64,000 nucleotides of DNA. Source: Pseudorhodoferax sp. Leaf265. Lineage in GTDB: Bacteria; Pseudomonadota; Gammaproteobacteria; Burkholderiales; Burkholderiaceae_C. A model generated the notes under the pieces. That model was given only the letters and a program-made list of their open reading frames with translations, was not told the DNA's origin and made no database searches. The stretch lies in NCBI RefSeq assembly GCF_001422365.1, contig NZ_LMMT01000005.1, positions 1 to 64,000 on the forward strand, given 5' to 3'. Positions 19,243-27,480 of the stretch are shown here, piece after piece (the stretch's first letter is position 1; each line of letters starts with the position of its first letter). The position numbers and the translations under genes are program-made.

Positions 19243-20514
19243 ATGCAGGTGACAACCAGCGTCGAGGGCCGCGCCCTGGAGATGCGTGTGGACGGAGGGC
19301 GCCTGTGGGCGTCCCTGATGGACCTGGCCGCGATCGGCGCCACGGCCAAGGGTGGCGTCTGCCGCCTGGCGCTCACGGAGCTGGACCGCCAGGGGCGCGA
19401 CCTGTTCGTGCGCTGGGCCGAGCAGGCGGGATGCACCGTGCGGGTCGACGGCATCGGCAACATCTTCGCGCGCCGTGCCGGGACCGACCCGGGCCGCCCG
19501 GCCGTGATGACGGGCAGCCACATCGACACGCAGCCGACCGGTGGCAAGTTCGACGGCAACTACGGCGTCCTGGCCGGCCTGGAGGTCATCCGCACGCTCG
19601 ACGCCGCGGGCATCCAGACGCGCGCGCCGATCGAGGTGGTGGTCTGGACCAACGAGGAGGGCTCCCGGTTCACGCCCGTGATGATGGGGTCCGGCGTGCA
19701 CGTGGGCGCGTTCACGCTGGCGCATGCACTGGCGCAGACCGATGCCGAGGGCGTGTCCGTCCAGCAGGCGCTGCAGGCCATCGGCTACGCCGGCCTGGCG
19801 CCCGCGGGACCGGCCAATGCGGCGGGGGCGTACTTCGAGGCGCACATCGAACAGGGACCGGTGCTGGAGAACCACGGCAAGGTCGTGGGCGTCGTGACCG
19901 CCGCCCTGGGCCAGCGCTGGTACAACGTCCGGCTGACCGGCATGGAGGCGCACGCGGGCCCCACGCCCATGGAGCTGCGCAAGGACGCCCTGCTGGTCGC
20001 CGGCCGGCTGATCGCCGAGGTGAACCGGATCGCCACCACGCGGGCGCCGCACGCCCGCGGCACGGTGGGCTCGCTGCAGGTGTTCCCGAACTCGCGCAAC
20101 GTGATCCCGGGCCAGGTGACGATGAGCGTGGACCTGCGCGCGCCGGACGACGCGCAGCTGCTGGCGATGGACCAGGACCTGCGCGCGGCCTGCGAGCGCT
20201 TCGCGCACGAGGCCGGCATCGCCATCGCGGTCGAGCAGGTGGTCAGCTTCCCGCCGCAGCCCTTCGCACCACCCTTGGTGGAATCCATCCGCGCGCACGC
20301 GAACGACCTGGGCTACAGCGCCATGGACGTGGTCAGCGGCGCCGGCCACGACGCCGTGTACCTGGCGCGCGTGGCGCCCACGGCCATGATCTTCGTGCCC
20401 TGCGCCGACGGCATCAGCCACAACGAGATCGAGGCCGCCGAGCCCGAACACCTCGAGGCCGGCTGCAATGTGCTGCTGCGCGCCATGCTCGCGGCGGCGG
20501 AAGTCCAGGCATGA
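19243..20514 (+). CDS. Zn-dependent hydrolase, N-carbamoyl-amino acid / allantoate amidohydrolase type (M20)
   Basis: A 423-aa cytoplasmic M20 amidohydrolase of the HyuC/AllC group. Family metal ligands are visible in GSHIDTQPTGGKFDGNYG and WTNEEGSRF, and the HIEQGPVLE and SGAGHDA motifs of L-carbamoylases and ureidoglycolate-type enzymes are present. It hydrolyses an N-carbamoyl or ureido bond, releasing an amino acid plus CO2 and ammonia. A strong AAGGAGAG precedes ATG 19243. It lies in the transporter operon and overlaps the M81 gene by 4 bp, which suggests the imported ligand is its substrate or a precursor. Confidence 0.85.
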   Translation: MQVTTSVEGRALEMRVDGGRLWASLMDLAAIGATAKGGVCRLALTELDRQGRDLFVRWAEQAGCTVRVDGIGNIFARRAGTDPGRPAVMTGSHIDTQPTGGKFDGNYGVLAGLEVIRTLDAAGIQTRAPIEVVVWTNEEGSRFTPVMMGSGVHVGAFTLAHALAQTDAEGVSVQQALQAIGYAGLAPAGPANAAGAYFEAHIEQGPVLENHGKVVGVVTAALGQRWYNVRLTGMEAHAGPTPMELRKDALLVAGRLIAEVNRIATTRAPHARGTVGSLQVFPNSRNVIPGQVTMSVDLRAPDDAQLLAMDQDLRAACERFAHEAGIAIAVEQVVSFPPQPFAPPLVESIRAHANDLGYSAMDVVSGAGHDAVYLARVAPTAMIFVPCADGISHNEIEAAEPEHLEAGCNVLLRAMLAAAEVQA

Positions 20515-21977
20515 AGATCCTCATCGCGCGTTTCAACCACGAGACCAACACCTTCTCGCCGGTGCCGACGCCGCTGGCCGCGTTCGCGCCCACCTTCGGG
20601 CAGGACGCCTACACGGCCAACAAGGGCATGCGCACGGCCATGGCCGCCTTCATCGACGCGGTCGAGGCGATCGGCGCCACACCGGTCACGCCGGTCTCGG
20701 CCACGGCCAACCCCAGCGGGCCCGTGCACGCGGCCGCCTACGACGAGGTGACCCGGCGGATCCTGGACGCGGTGCCCGGTTGCGACGCCATCCTGCTGGA
20801 CCTGCACGGAGCCATGGTGGCTGAGAACACGCCCGACGGCGAGGGCACGCTGCTGGAGCGCGTGCGCGCGGCCGCGCCCGGGGTTCCCATCGGGGTGGCG
20901 CTGGACCTGCATGGCAACCTCACCGCGCGCATGGTGCGCCATGCGGACGTGATGGTGGGCTTCAAGACCTATCCCCACATCGACATGTACGAGACGGGCG
21001 AGCACGCCGGCCGGCTGCTGCTGGAGATGCTGCAGGGCCAGGCGCGCTACGAAGTGGTGTGGAAGCTGCTGCCGCTGATGAGCCACACGCTGCGCAGCAC
21101 CACGCTGGGCGGCGAGATGCAGCGCGCGGTGAACGCGGCCAGGGAGCTGGAGCGCGCCGGCATGCCGGCGGTGACGGTGTTCAGCGGTTTCGCGCTGGCC
21201 GACATCGCGGCCCCGTGCATGTCGGTGGTGGCCACCGTGCGCCAGGAAGACGCCGCCGCCGGCCAGACCGCCGTGGAGGCCCTGGCCGATGGCATCTGGC
21301 AGCGGCGCGAGGGCTACCGTTACGACAGCGAGCCGCTGACCGACTCGCTGGCGCGCGCCAAGGCCATGGCCGCAGGGCAGGACAAGCCCATCCTGCTGCT
21401 CGACCACGGCGACAACTGCATGTCCGGTGGCACCTGCGACACGATGGACGTGCTGCAGGAGGCGCTTGCCCAGGGCCTGACCGGCATCGCGGTCGGGCCG
21501 GTCTGCGACCCGCAGGCGGTGGCCGAACTGGTCGCCGCCGGTGTGGGCGCCGAGGTCGAGATCGCGTTGGGCAACAAGGTGCCGCTGGAGCACATCGACC
21601 GCCAGGCCCGGCCGCTGCAGCTGCGCGGCACCGTGCGCGCCGTGAGCGACGGCTGGTACACCGTGACCGGGCCGATCTACCGCGGCCAGCGCTTCCACAT
21701 GGGCCGCACGGTGTGCCTGGACACCGGCGCGGCCCGGATCGTGGTGACCGAGCAGACGCAGGAACCGTGGGACCTGGCGGTGTTCACCTGCGTCGGCATC
21801 GATCCCACGCAGGCCACCTACGTGCTGCTCAAGTCCCGGATGTACTGCCGGCCGGTGTTCGTTCCGCTGTCCGGCGGACTGGTGGAGTGCGACAGCGCAG
21901 GCGTCACCACGGCGGACTTCGGGCGCTTTCCGTACGCCAACATCGAGCGGCCGGTCTTTCCGTTCGACCGGCTCTGA
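20511..21977 (+). CDS. M81 family metallopeptidase (MlrC/microcystinase C-like)
   Basis: A 488-aa protein of the M81 family. The N-terminal motif RFNHETNTFSP, the LDLHGAMV segment and the DHGDNCMSGG segment are typical. MlrC cleaves linearised microcystin products, but most M81 proteins sit beside transporters and amidases in soil bacteria and have unknown substrates, probably peptides or lactam-like compounds. It is translationally coupled to the amidohydrolase (ATGA) and is the last gene of the GntR-linked operon. Confidence 0.85.
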   Translation: MKILIARFNHETNTFSPVPTPLAAFAPTFGQDAYTANKGMRTAMAAFIDAVEAIGATPVTPVSATANPSGPVHAAAYDEVTRRILDAVPGCDAILLDLHGAMVAENTPDGEGTLLERVRAAAPGVPIGVALDLHGNLTARMVRHADVMVGFKTYPHIDMYETGEHAGRLLLEMLQGQARYEVVWKLLPLMSHTLRSTTLGGEMQRAVNAARELERAGMPAVTVFSGFALADIAAPCMSVVATVRQEDAAAGQTAVEALADGIWQRREGYRYDSEPLTDSLARAKAMAAGQDKPILLLDHGDNCMSGGTCDTMDVLQEALAQGLTGIAVGPVCDPQAVAELVAAGVGAEVEIALGNKVPLEHIDRQARPLQLRGTVRAVSDGWYTVTGPIYRGQRFHMGRTVCLDTGAARIVVTEQTQEPWDLAVFTCVGIDPTQATYVLLKSRMYCRPVFVPLSGGLVECDSAGVTTADFGRFPYANIERPVFPFDRL

Positions 21978-22013
21978 GCCGCCCGGGCCACGGCCCTGGA
22001 CGGCGTACGGCCA

Positions 22014-22319
22014 TCAACGCCCGGCGTTGCGCTTGCGGGTGGCCGCCGCCTTCCTGGCCGAGGCGGAGCGCTCCTCGGACGTGCGCGAAGCGGAGGCCTG
22101 CCCGCCCAGCTTGCCGCCCTTCTTGGAGGGCGACTTGTCCACCGCCTGGCCGCGCCCCGAGCCGCTCTTCTTGCCGCCGCCGTCCTCCTTGTTGACGGTG
22201 GCCCAGGCGCGCCGCTCGGCCTCGCCTTCGGCCACGCCACGCTGTTCGTAGCCCTTCTCGATGTGCGCGGCCAGCCGCTTCTGCTTGTCCGTGTAAGACG
22301 ACTTGTCGCCTCTGGGCAT
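22014..22319 (-). CDS. small basic 'plasmid stabilization'-type protein
   Basis: A 101-aa, very Lys/Arg/Gly/Ser-rich protein. The N-terminal MPRGDKSSYTDKQKRLAAHI and ERRAWATVNKEDGGGKKSG match a family often labelled plasmid stabilization protein, although homologues are chromosomal and the name is not supported by function. The tail (KAAATRKRNAGR) is histone-like, so nucleic-acid binding is possible. ATG 22319 has GGGGAG upstream, and the longer frame to 22412 is not needed. Confidence 0.7.
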   Translation of the reverse strand: MPRGDKSSYTDKQKRLAAHIEKGYEQRGVAEGEAERRAWATVNKEDGGGKKSGSGRGQAVDKSPSKKGGKLGGQASASRTSEERSASARKAAATRKRNAGR

Positions 22320-22421
22320 GCTGCACTCCCCGGATGGATGCGCGGGCACCGCGCCCACGCTGCACGCCAGTCTGCGCCATGCGTCGGCGTGCCGCGTGTC
22401 CGACGGCGGCATACGGGCGCG

Positions 22422-23126
22422 TCAGACGGCGCGCGGACCGACCGGCGCAGCCGGAGGCAGCACCAGGGCTTGCGACATGCTGCGCAGGGCCACGCCGAAG
22501 CCACCCGGTGCGCGCGGATCCGTGCGCGCGCTGGTCCACACGCGGGGCCGGGCGCTGAACACGACGGGCACGCCCGCGTCCTCCAGCGCCTGGACCAGGG
22601 CCACATCCTCGCTGCTGCGCAGCGGCGCGAAGCCGCCTGCCAGCCGGTAGGCCTCGGCCGTCATGCCGAGGTTCGCGCCATGGATGTGGCGGTGCCCGTC
22701 GACCGGCCGGTAGTGGTGGTCGAAGGCCCGCGCCAGCCGCCCGGCCAGCGCGCCATGGGCGCTCCAGTCGCGCACCCAGACGCAGCCGCAGACCGCCTGC
22801 GCGCCCACGCCCAGCTGGGCGGCGATCCAGTCGTCGGCGACGAGCGAGTCGGCGTCCGTGAAGGCCAGCCAGCGCGCACCGCGGGCCAGCAGCAACTCGG
22901 CACCGGCCTGGCGCGCCTGGCCGACATTGCGGTGCGCCAGCGACAGCGTGTGCGCGCCCAGGGCGGCCGCGCAGGCGGCCGTGCCATCGCTGCAGGCATC
23001 TGCGACGACGACGATCTCCACGGCTTCGCCCTGCAGGGCCGGATGGCGCGCCGCCACCTGCACGGCGGCCACGGCCGCGGCGATGTGCGCGCGTTCCTCG
23101 TGCGCGGGAATCGCCACGCCGATCAC
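22422..23126 (-). CDS. glycosyltransferase family 2
   Basis: A 234-aa GT-A fold transferase. It starts VIGVAIPAHEER (nucleotide-binding strand) and has the metal-binding DAD motif at residues 91-93 (FTDADSL) and the acceptor-site ED in SSEDVALVQAL. There is no membrane anchor, so it is a soluble or peripheral enzyme at the inner membrane. GTG 23126 overlaps the methyltransferase stop by 2-3 bases, so translation is coupled. It is the last gene of a four-gene cluster with a deacetylase and a NodS-like methyltransferase. The donor and acceptor sugars are unknown. Confidence 0.8.
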   Translation of the reverse strand: MIGVAIPAHEERAHIAAAVAAVQVAARHPALQGEAVEIVVVADACSDGTAACAAALGAHTLSLAHRNVGQARQAGAELLLARGARWLAFTDADSLVADDWIAAQLGVGAQAVCGCVWVRDWSAHGALAGRLARAFDHHYRPVDGHRHIHGANLGMTAEAYRLAGGFAPLRSSEDVALVQALEDAGVPVVFSARPRVWTSARTDPRAPGGFGVALRSMSQALVLPPAAPVGPRAV

Positions 23127-23839
23127 CGGATGCCCTCGCGTTGCGCCACCGAGCGTGCGTCGCGCGCCCACACGCGCAGGCAGAAGTCGTCTTCGGTGTG
23201 GACCACCAGCGGCGCCAGGCCGGTGGCGCCCAGCAGGGCGTGCACTTCCTGCGTGGGGCAGGCGCGCTGCGCGAACGGCGCGCGCCAGTCGCAGGCGACG
23301 AGCACGCCGTCGGCGTCCAGGCTGGCGGCGCAGTGCTGCGCCACCTCCTGCATCGCAGTGGCCGACAGGAAATAGCCGATTTCGGACAACACCACAAGGT
23401 CGAAGCGTTCGCCGCAGGGCCAATCACGCGGCAAGCGGTGCTGCGCCAGTTGCACCTGCGCCAGCCCGGCGGTGCGCGCGCGCGCCGTGCGCAGCGCCTG
23501 CGCCGAGAAATCGGTGGCCAGCACGCTGTCGCAGCGCATGGCCAGTTCGCGCGTGAGCTCGGCGCTGCCGCAGCCGGGCTCGTAGCAGCGCCGGAACCGC
23601 TCGCGCGGCAGGCTGGCCAGCAGCAGCGCGCGCTTGCGCCGCTCGTACCAGCGCTCGCGCGTGCCGTAGGGGTCGCTCGCGCCAGCGTACAGGCCGTCGA
23701 AGTAGCCGCGCATGCGCGCTGGGGATCCTTCGGCTTCGCCTGCGGAGCGAGCACCTTGGGGCGGCCCGGCGGTGCTCATTGGGAATCCTTCGGCTTCGCC
23801 TGCGGAGCGAGCACCTTGGGGCGGCCCGGCGGTGCTCAT
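23123..23839 (-). CDS. NodS-like SAM-dependent methyltransferase
   Basis: A 238-aa class I methyltransferase. Motif I is YEPGCGSAELT near residue 88. The N-terminal YFDGLYAGASDPYG...WYERRK and the FDLVVLSEIGYFLS segment resemble NodS, the N-methyltransferase of Nod-factor synthesis. The first 40 residues are two copies of a 20-residue unit (MSTAGPPQGARSAGEAEG plus two residues) encoded by a 60-bp tandem repeat. ATG 23839 is favoured because it overlaps the deacetylase stop (ATGA), but ATG 23779 and ATG 23713 are also in frame, and the conserved fold begins only after the last. It overlaps the glycosyltransferase start at the 3' end. Confidence 0.8.
   Translation of the reverse strand: MSTAGPPQGARSAGEAEGFPMSTAGPPQGARSAGEAEGSPARMRGYFDGLYAGASDPYGTRERWYERRKRALLLASLPRERFRRCYEPGCGSAELTRELAMRCDSVLATDFSAQALRTARARTAGLAQVQLAQHRLPRDWPCGERFDLVVLSEIGYFLSATAMQEVAQHCAASLDADGVLVACDWRAPFAQRACPTQEVHALLGATGLAPLVVHTEDDFCLRVWARDARSVAQREGIR
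23720..23839 (-). repeat. 60-bp tandem duplication at the methyltransferase start
   Basis: Two adjacent 60-bp units (23720-23779 and 23780-23839) differ at one base (23724 versus 23784). Each ends, on the plus strand, in GGCGGTGCTCAT, so each unit supplies a start codon on the minus strand and 20 in-frame codons. The unit does not occur elsewhere in the window. Its PPQGARSAGEAEG peptide recalls low-complexity N-terminal extensions I have seen in Comamonadaceae proteins, which hints at a dispersed repeat family. Confidence 0.9.
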
Positions 23840-24597
23840 GCAAACACCAGCTCGAAGGGGCGCCGTGCGCGCACCTGCATCGAGGCCCGCAGGATCGGCG
23901 TGTGCGCGCAGCCGGGGTCGTGCTCCCATTGCGAGGCGAAGGCCTGCAGCGCCGCGCTCTTGCGCGCCACCGCCTGTGGCGACAGCGTGACCAGGTGGGC
24001 CTGCGTCCAGGGCATGCGTGCATCGCCGCACTGCGCCCAGTGCCAGCCCCAGACCGGCACCTCGTACACGCGCGCACCCACCTGTGCGGCGGCGGCACGC
24101 GTGGTGCGGCCCGTGGCTTCGTGGTCGGGATGGCCGTCCAGCGTCCAGGTGGTGAAGACCCGGTCCGACGGCTGCAGCGTGCGCAGCAGCAGCGCGTGCA
24201 GCGCATCGGCCTGCGCGGCCACGCGGCCATCGGCCAGGCCGGCGCGCAGCACGGCCGCACCGCTGCCCAGCCGGGCCAGCGCCAGGCGGGTTTCGGCGCG
24301 GCGCCGCGCCGCGAGACGCCCTGGCGACCAGCGCGCGGAGCCGGTGTGGCTGGCTTCGCCATCGGTCACGGCCACGAGCAGCGCGCGGCGGCCCAGGGCT
24401 GCGGCGTGCGCCAGCAGGCCGCCCACCGCAAGCACCTCGTCGTCCGGATGCGGCGCCACGACGACCGCACGCGCGCCCGGCGGCAGCAGCTCCTGCGGCG
24501 CCACGCGCGGCAGCGCGCGCGCCTGCAGCCAGTGCTGCCAGTGCAGCTCGGGCGTGCCGTCGCCGGCCTCGATGCGGCGGCTGTCTACAGCGTCCAA
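23836..24597 (-). CDS. PIG-L family N-deacetylase
   Basis: A 253-aa zinc-dependent deacetylase of the PIG-L/LmbE family, which removes N-acetyl groups from GlcNAc-containing substrates. Metal ligands are visible in APHPDDE (H50, D52, D53) and DGHPDHEATG. TTG 24597 is the only reasonable start: it is preceded by GAGG, overlaps the end of the acyl-CoA dehydrogenase-like gene by 13 bp, and no in-frame ATG or GTG follows before the conserved region. Its stop overlaps the methyltransferase ATG. Deacetylation followed by N-methylation is a sensible order for the two products. Confidence 0.82.
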   Translation of the reverse strand: MDAVDSRRIEAGDGTPELHWQHWLQARALPRVAPQELLPPGARAVVVAPHPDDEVLAVGGLLAHAAALGRRALLVAVTDGEASHTGSARWSPGRLAARRRAETRLALARLGSGAAVLRAGLADGRVAAQADALHALLLRTLQPSDRVFTTWTLDGHPDHEATGRTTRAAAAQVGARVYEVPVWGWHWAQCGDARMPWTQAHLVTLSPQAVARKSAALQAFASQWEHDPGCAHTPILRASMQVRARRPFELVFA

Positions 24598-25589
24598 GGG
24601 TCGGCCTCGCGTTCGAGCGCGCGGCCCAGCGCCGCGAGGTCGCGTTCCGCATGGCTCTGGCGCATGAAGATGGGCAGATCGGCCATCGCCCGCGCCAGCG
24701 CCGGTTGCTTGCACAGCGGGCCGGCACCCAGGGCGCGGCCGGCGTGGCGCAGCACGTCGTCGGCGCCCTGCTCGACGGCCAGCCGCACGCGCAGGGCCCA
24801 GACCTGCGCGTCCTGCGAGGGGTGGCGATCGATCCAGGCGGCGGCCTCGCGCAGCAGGGCCGCGCAGGCGCCGAGCGCCACGTCGATGGCGCCCAGGTGC
24901 GCACGCTGGTGGGCATCGGGTTCGCGTTGCGCCAGCGCCGCCTGCACGGCCTGGGCGATGCCCACGGCACCGCCCCACCAGCAGGCGGCGATGCCGGCAC
25001 CGCCATGCCAGAACCCGGGCCGGCGCACATAGGCATGGGGTGGCCCGACCGGGGTGGCGAGCGCGTCGTCGAACAGCACGTCGACGCTGCCGGTGTCGGC
25101 CATGCCGACGGCGGCCCAACCCGCGTTGCCGACCTCCACGCCGGGCTGGCGCAAGGCCACCGCCGCGAGACAGGGTTCGCCAGCGGGATTCCAGCCGCTG
25201 ACCAGCGCATGGTCGAGCAGAGCGGCGCCCGAACACCAGGCCTTGCGGCCGCGCAGGCGCAGCCGGCCATCGCGCTGGGGCCACATGCTCAGCCGGGCCT
25301 GCGGCGGCTCGGCGCACCAGGTGCCCCAGGCACCGGCATGGTCCGAGCCGCAGCCCAGTTCCTCCTGGATGGCCAGCGCATCGGTGTGGCCCTCGTAGAG
25401 CTTGGCGAGCGCGAGATCGCGCTGGGCCACGGCCGCGAGGCGGCGCCAGCGCTCCAGCGTCCGGCCGCCCCCGGGCAGCGGCAGGCGGTCGGCACCGGGC
25501 GCGACCAGGGCCTGCAGCGCGCCGGCCACGGCGCCAGGCCCGGTGCCGGCCAGCGCATCGTCCATGCCGAGGCCGATCCGGGCGCTCAT
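24585..25589 (-). CDS. acyl-CoA dehydrogenase-like protein
   Basis: A 334-aa member of the acyl-CoA dehydrogenase superfamily, shorter than the usual 380. Middle-domain features are recognisable (EELGCGSDHAGAWGTWCAEPP, RGRKAWCSGAALLDHALV), followed by a helical C-terminal domain. The start ATG 25589 (MSARIGLGMDD) lies 11 bp after the preceding small gene's stop, so the cluster may be read from there. Within this cluster it might desaturate or oxidise an acyl group attached to the modified sugar, but this is inference. I cannot locate the catalytic Glu with certainty. Confidence 0.75.
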   Translation of the reverse strand: MSARIGLGMDDALAGTGPGAVAGALQALVAPGADRLPLPGGGRTLERWRRLAAVAQRDLALAKLYEGHTDALAIQEELGCGSDHAGAWGTWCAEPPQARLSMWPQRDGRLRLRGRKAWCSGAALLDHALVSGWNPAGEPCLAAVALRQPGVEVGNAGWAAVGMADTGSVDVLFDDALATPVGPPHAYVRRPGFWHGGAGIAACWWGGAVGIAQAVQAALAQREPDAHQRAHLGAIDVALGACAALLREAAAWIDRHPSQDAQVWALRVRLAVEQGADDVLRHAGRALGAGPLCKQPALARAMADLPIFMRQSHAERDLAALGRALEREADPWTL

Positions 25590-25599
25590 CGCCGCGCGC

Positions 25600-25923
25600 T
25601 CAGGCGGTCTCGTTTTCCACGCTGTGCTTGAGCTGCGAGGCCTTCTGGTGCGCATCCTGCACGGCCTGCTGCAGGGCCGGGTCGACCTGGCCCGCATTGC
25701 GGCAGGCGGCCATGGCGCGGTCGGCCGTCTGCTCGATGTCCTGGACGGCCTGCGTGAGTTCGGCCTTGTCGGTCAGCGAACGTTTGGTGCGGGCCTGCTG
25801 GTGCAGATCCTGCACGGCCTGCTGCAGCTTGGCGTCGGCCTGCCCGTTCTTGAGCGCGGCGATGGCCTTGTCGGCTGCGGATTCGATGCCGTCGATGGCT
25901 TGCTGAAGTGCTTGTGCGTCCAT
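25600..25923 (-). CDS. hypothetical helical protein with internal duplication
   Basis: A 107-aa protein composed of two similar helical units of about 50 residues: LQQAIDGIESAADKAIAAL...LQQAVQDLHQQA and LTQAVQDIEQTADRAMAAC...LQQAVQDAHQKA. It has no signal peptide, and the composition (Ala, Gln, Asp, Lys) suggests a soluble helical bundle. The function is not known. Only 11 bp separate it from the acyl-CoA dehydrogenase-like gene, so they may share a transcript, although co-function is not implied. Confidence 0.7.
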   Translation of the reverse strand: MDAQALQQAIDGIESAADKAIAALKNGQADAKLQQAVQDLHQQARTKRSLTDKAELTQAVQDIEQTADRAMAACRNAGQVDPALQQAVQDAHQKASQLKHSVENETA

Positions 25924-26284
25924 GGTGGAGTCCTTGTGGGTTGATTTCAGGAAGAAGGACGATCCCACGGGCCCGGTACCCGCCGTGCGCGACGCGGGCC
26001 CTTGCGCGTGTCAGGCAATGGCTGACGCCGCCCCGGTGCCGCGTCCGCCAGCCCGTGCTGCCGAACGGCGGCGGCGCGGGCTGGCGCGCACGTCGGCCGC
26101 GCAGCCCTGTGCCCTACAGTCCTTGACCGAACGAACTGTCTGGAACGGCTTGTCCATGGCACGCAGGCACGCCGCTCAAAAAGGCGTCCGCCAATGTGCA
26201 ACGCACGCCGGTGTTCACGCTTCTTCCGGTCGATCGGCACAACGGATTGACGCGCAGAATCCCCTTGCTTTTCCTCCACAAAAC
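25924..26284. other. 361-bp intergenic gap between divergent genes
   Basis: The left part is GC-rich with an imperfect hairpin (GGGCCC arms around 25970-26001). From about 26110 the sequence becomes AT-richer, like the oxidoreductase gene that follows, and probably carries its promoter. No ORF here resembles a protein. Confidence 0.4.
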
Positions 26285-27349
26285 ATGCCCCCATCGCGCC
26301 AGCACAGCCGAACTGTCAAACATCGACCCAAGGTCATCGTGGTAGGTAGCGGCGTCATGGGCGCGTCGGCGGCCTGGCATCTGTCCAAAGCAGGCGCAGC
26401 AGTCACTGTCATCGAACGCGCCCCCGACGCCCTCATCACTGCGACAGCCTCGTCTTTCGGCTGGGTCGGTGCGGGCGCGAGTACTCCTTCTGACGACCTG
26501 TCAGCATTCACCGAGAGGTTGACGGCGCTGGAGGAGTTCGGATCCATCGAGCGCGACCTTGGCCCGTTGCCGATCGCGGCGCGGGGCGCGCTTCTTTGGC
26601 TGCCAACGGAAAACGAAACGGCAGCACTGGTTGCCGAGCATCGCGCCGCCGGCACGCGAATGCAGCGCCTTGCTCGCCCCCAGATCGCCGAGAAGGAGCC
26701 GATGCTTGCCGACCCGCCCTCACTGGCAGCCTGGGCGCCCGACGATTTCGCGTTGGAACCCGCTGCATTCGCACGCCAACTGCTGGCGGGTGCGAAGGTT
26801 GCCGGAACATGTGTCCGCCAGGGAACCGTTGACACGGTCGAAATCGCAGGGAACCGGATCGCGGGTGTGGTCGTGGAAGGGCAGAAGTTGGCCGCCGACA
26901 CGGTGGTGCTCGCCAATGGCCATGGCTCGCGCAAGCTTGCCTTGACAGTTGGCGCAGACCTTCCGATCCACGAGTCGCCAGCAGTGCTGCTTCGATTTGC
27001 GACTGAAGCCGATGGACTTCGTCACCTGATTTGTGCGCAGGAAATGGAGCTGCGACCCGCCTTGGGCGGTGGACTGGTGGCTGCGGCCGACTATCCAGAA
27101 GATGGTGAGAGTGGTCTTCCCATCCTTGCAGCGCGGACCGGCGACGCAATTGCGCATCTGTTTGGCATGTGGGCGGCGCCGGATCTTCTTTCCATCCGCG
27201 TTGCGCAGCGTCCGATGACGGCCGACGGCAGACCGCTTTGTGGCGGTGTAGGGGAGATCGAGGGCTTGTACGCTCTGGTCGCGCACCCGGGCGTGATTCT
27301 GGCCCCTGTCCTTGGTCGACGTTGCGCCGAATCCATTCTTCGTTCTTGA
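26285..27349 (+). CDS. FAD-dependent oxidoreductase (DadA/glycine-oxidase type)
   Basis: A 354-aa DAO-fold flavoprotein. An N-terminal dinucleotide-binding motif (VIVVGSGVMGASAAWHLSKAG) is followed by a substrate domain and the C-terminal RPMTADGRPLCGGVG/GLYALVAHPGV segment typical of amine-oxidising FAD enzymes. It probably oxidises an amino acid or secondary amine. No good ribosome binding site precedes ATG 26285, and the frame stays open upstream, so the start is uncertain. GC content is visibly lower than in its neighbours, which suggests horizontal acquisition. It is isolated, with no partner gene. Confidence 0.78.
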   Translation: MPPSRQHSRTVKHRPKVIVVGSGVMGASAAWHLSKAGAAVTVIERAPDALITATASSFGWVGAGASTPSDDLSAFTERLTALEEFGSIERDLGPLPIAARGALLWLPTENETAALVAEHRAAGTRMQRLARPQIAEKEPMLADPPSLAAWAPDDFALEPAAFARQLLAGAKVAGTCVRQGTVDTVEIAGNRIAGVVVEGQKLAADTVVLANGHGSRKLALTVGADLPIHESPAVLLRFATEADGLRHLICAQEMELRPALGGGLVAAADYPEDGESGLPILAARTGDAIAHLFGMWAAPDLLSIRVAQRPMTADGRPLCGGVGEIEGLYALVAHPGVILAPVLGRRCAESILRS

Positions 27350-27480
27350 TCTGGGCAGCCGCTTTGGGGACAGAACGCTGGAGCAAGCATCGGCATGCGG
27401 CGGAACCGGCCAAGCCCGCCGATGGCCCGGCGCAGGGCGGCGCGCCGAGGGCCTGAGCGCACTGGCCAGCGTGCCGGCCC

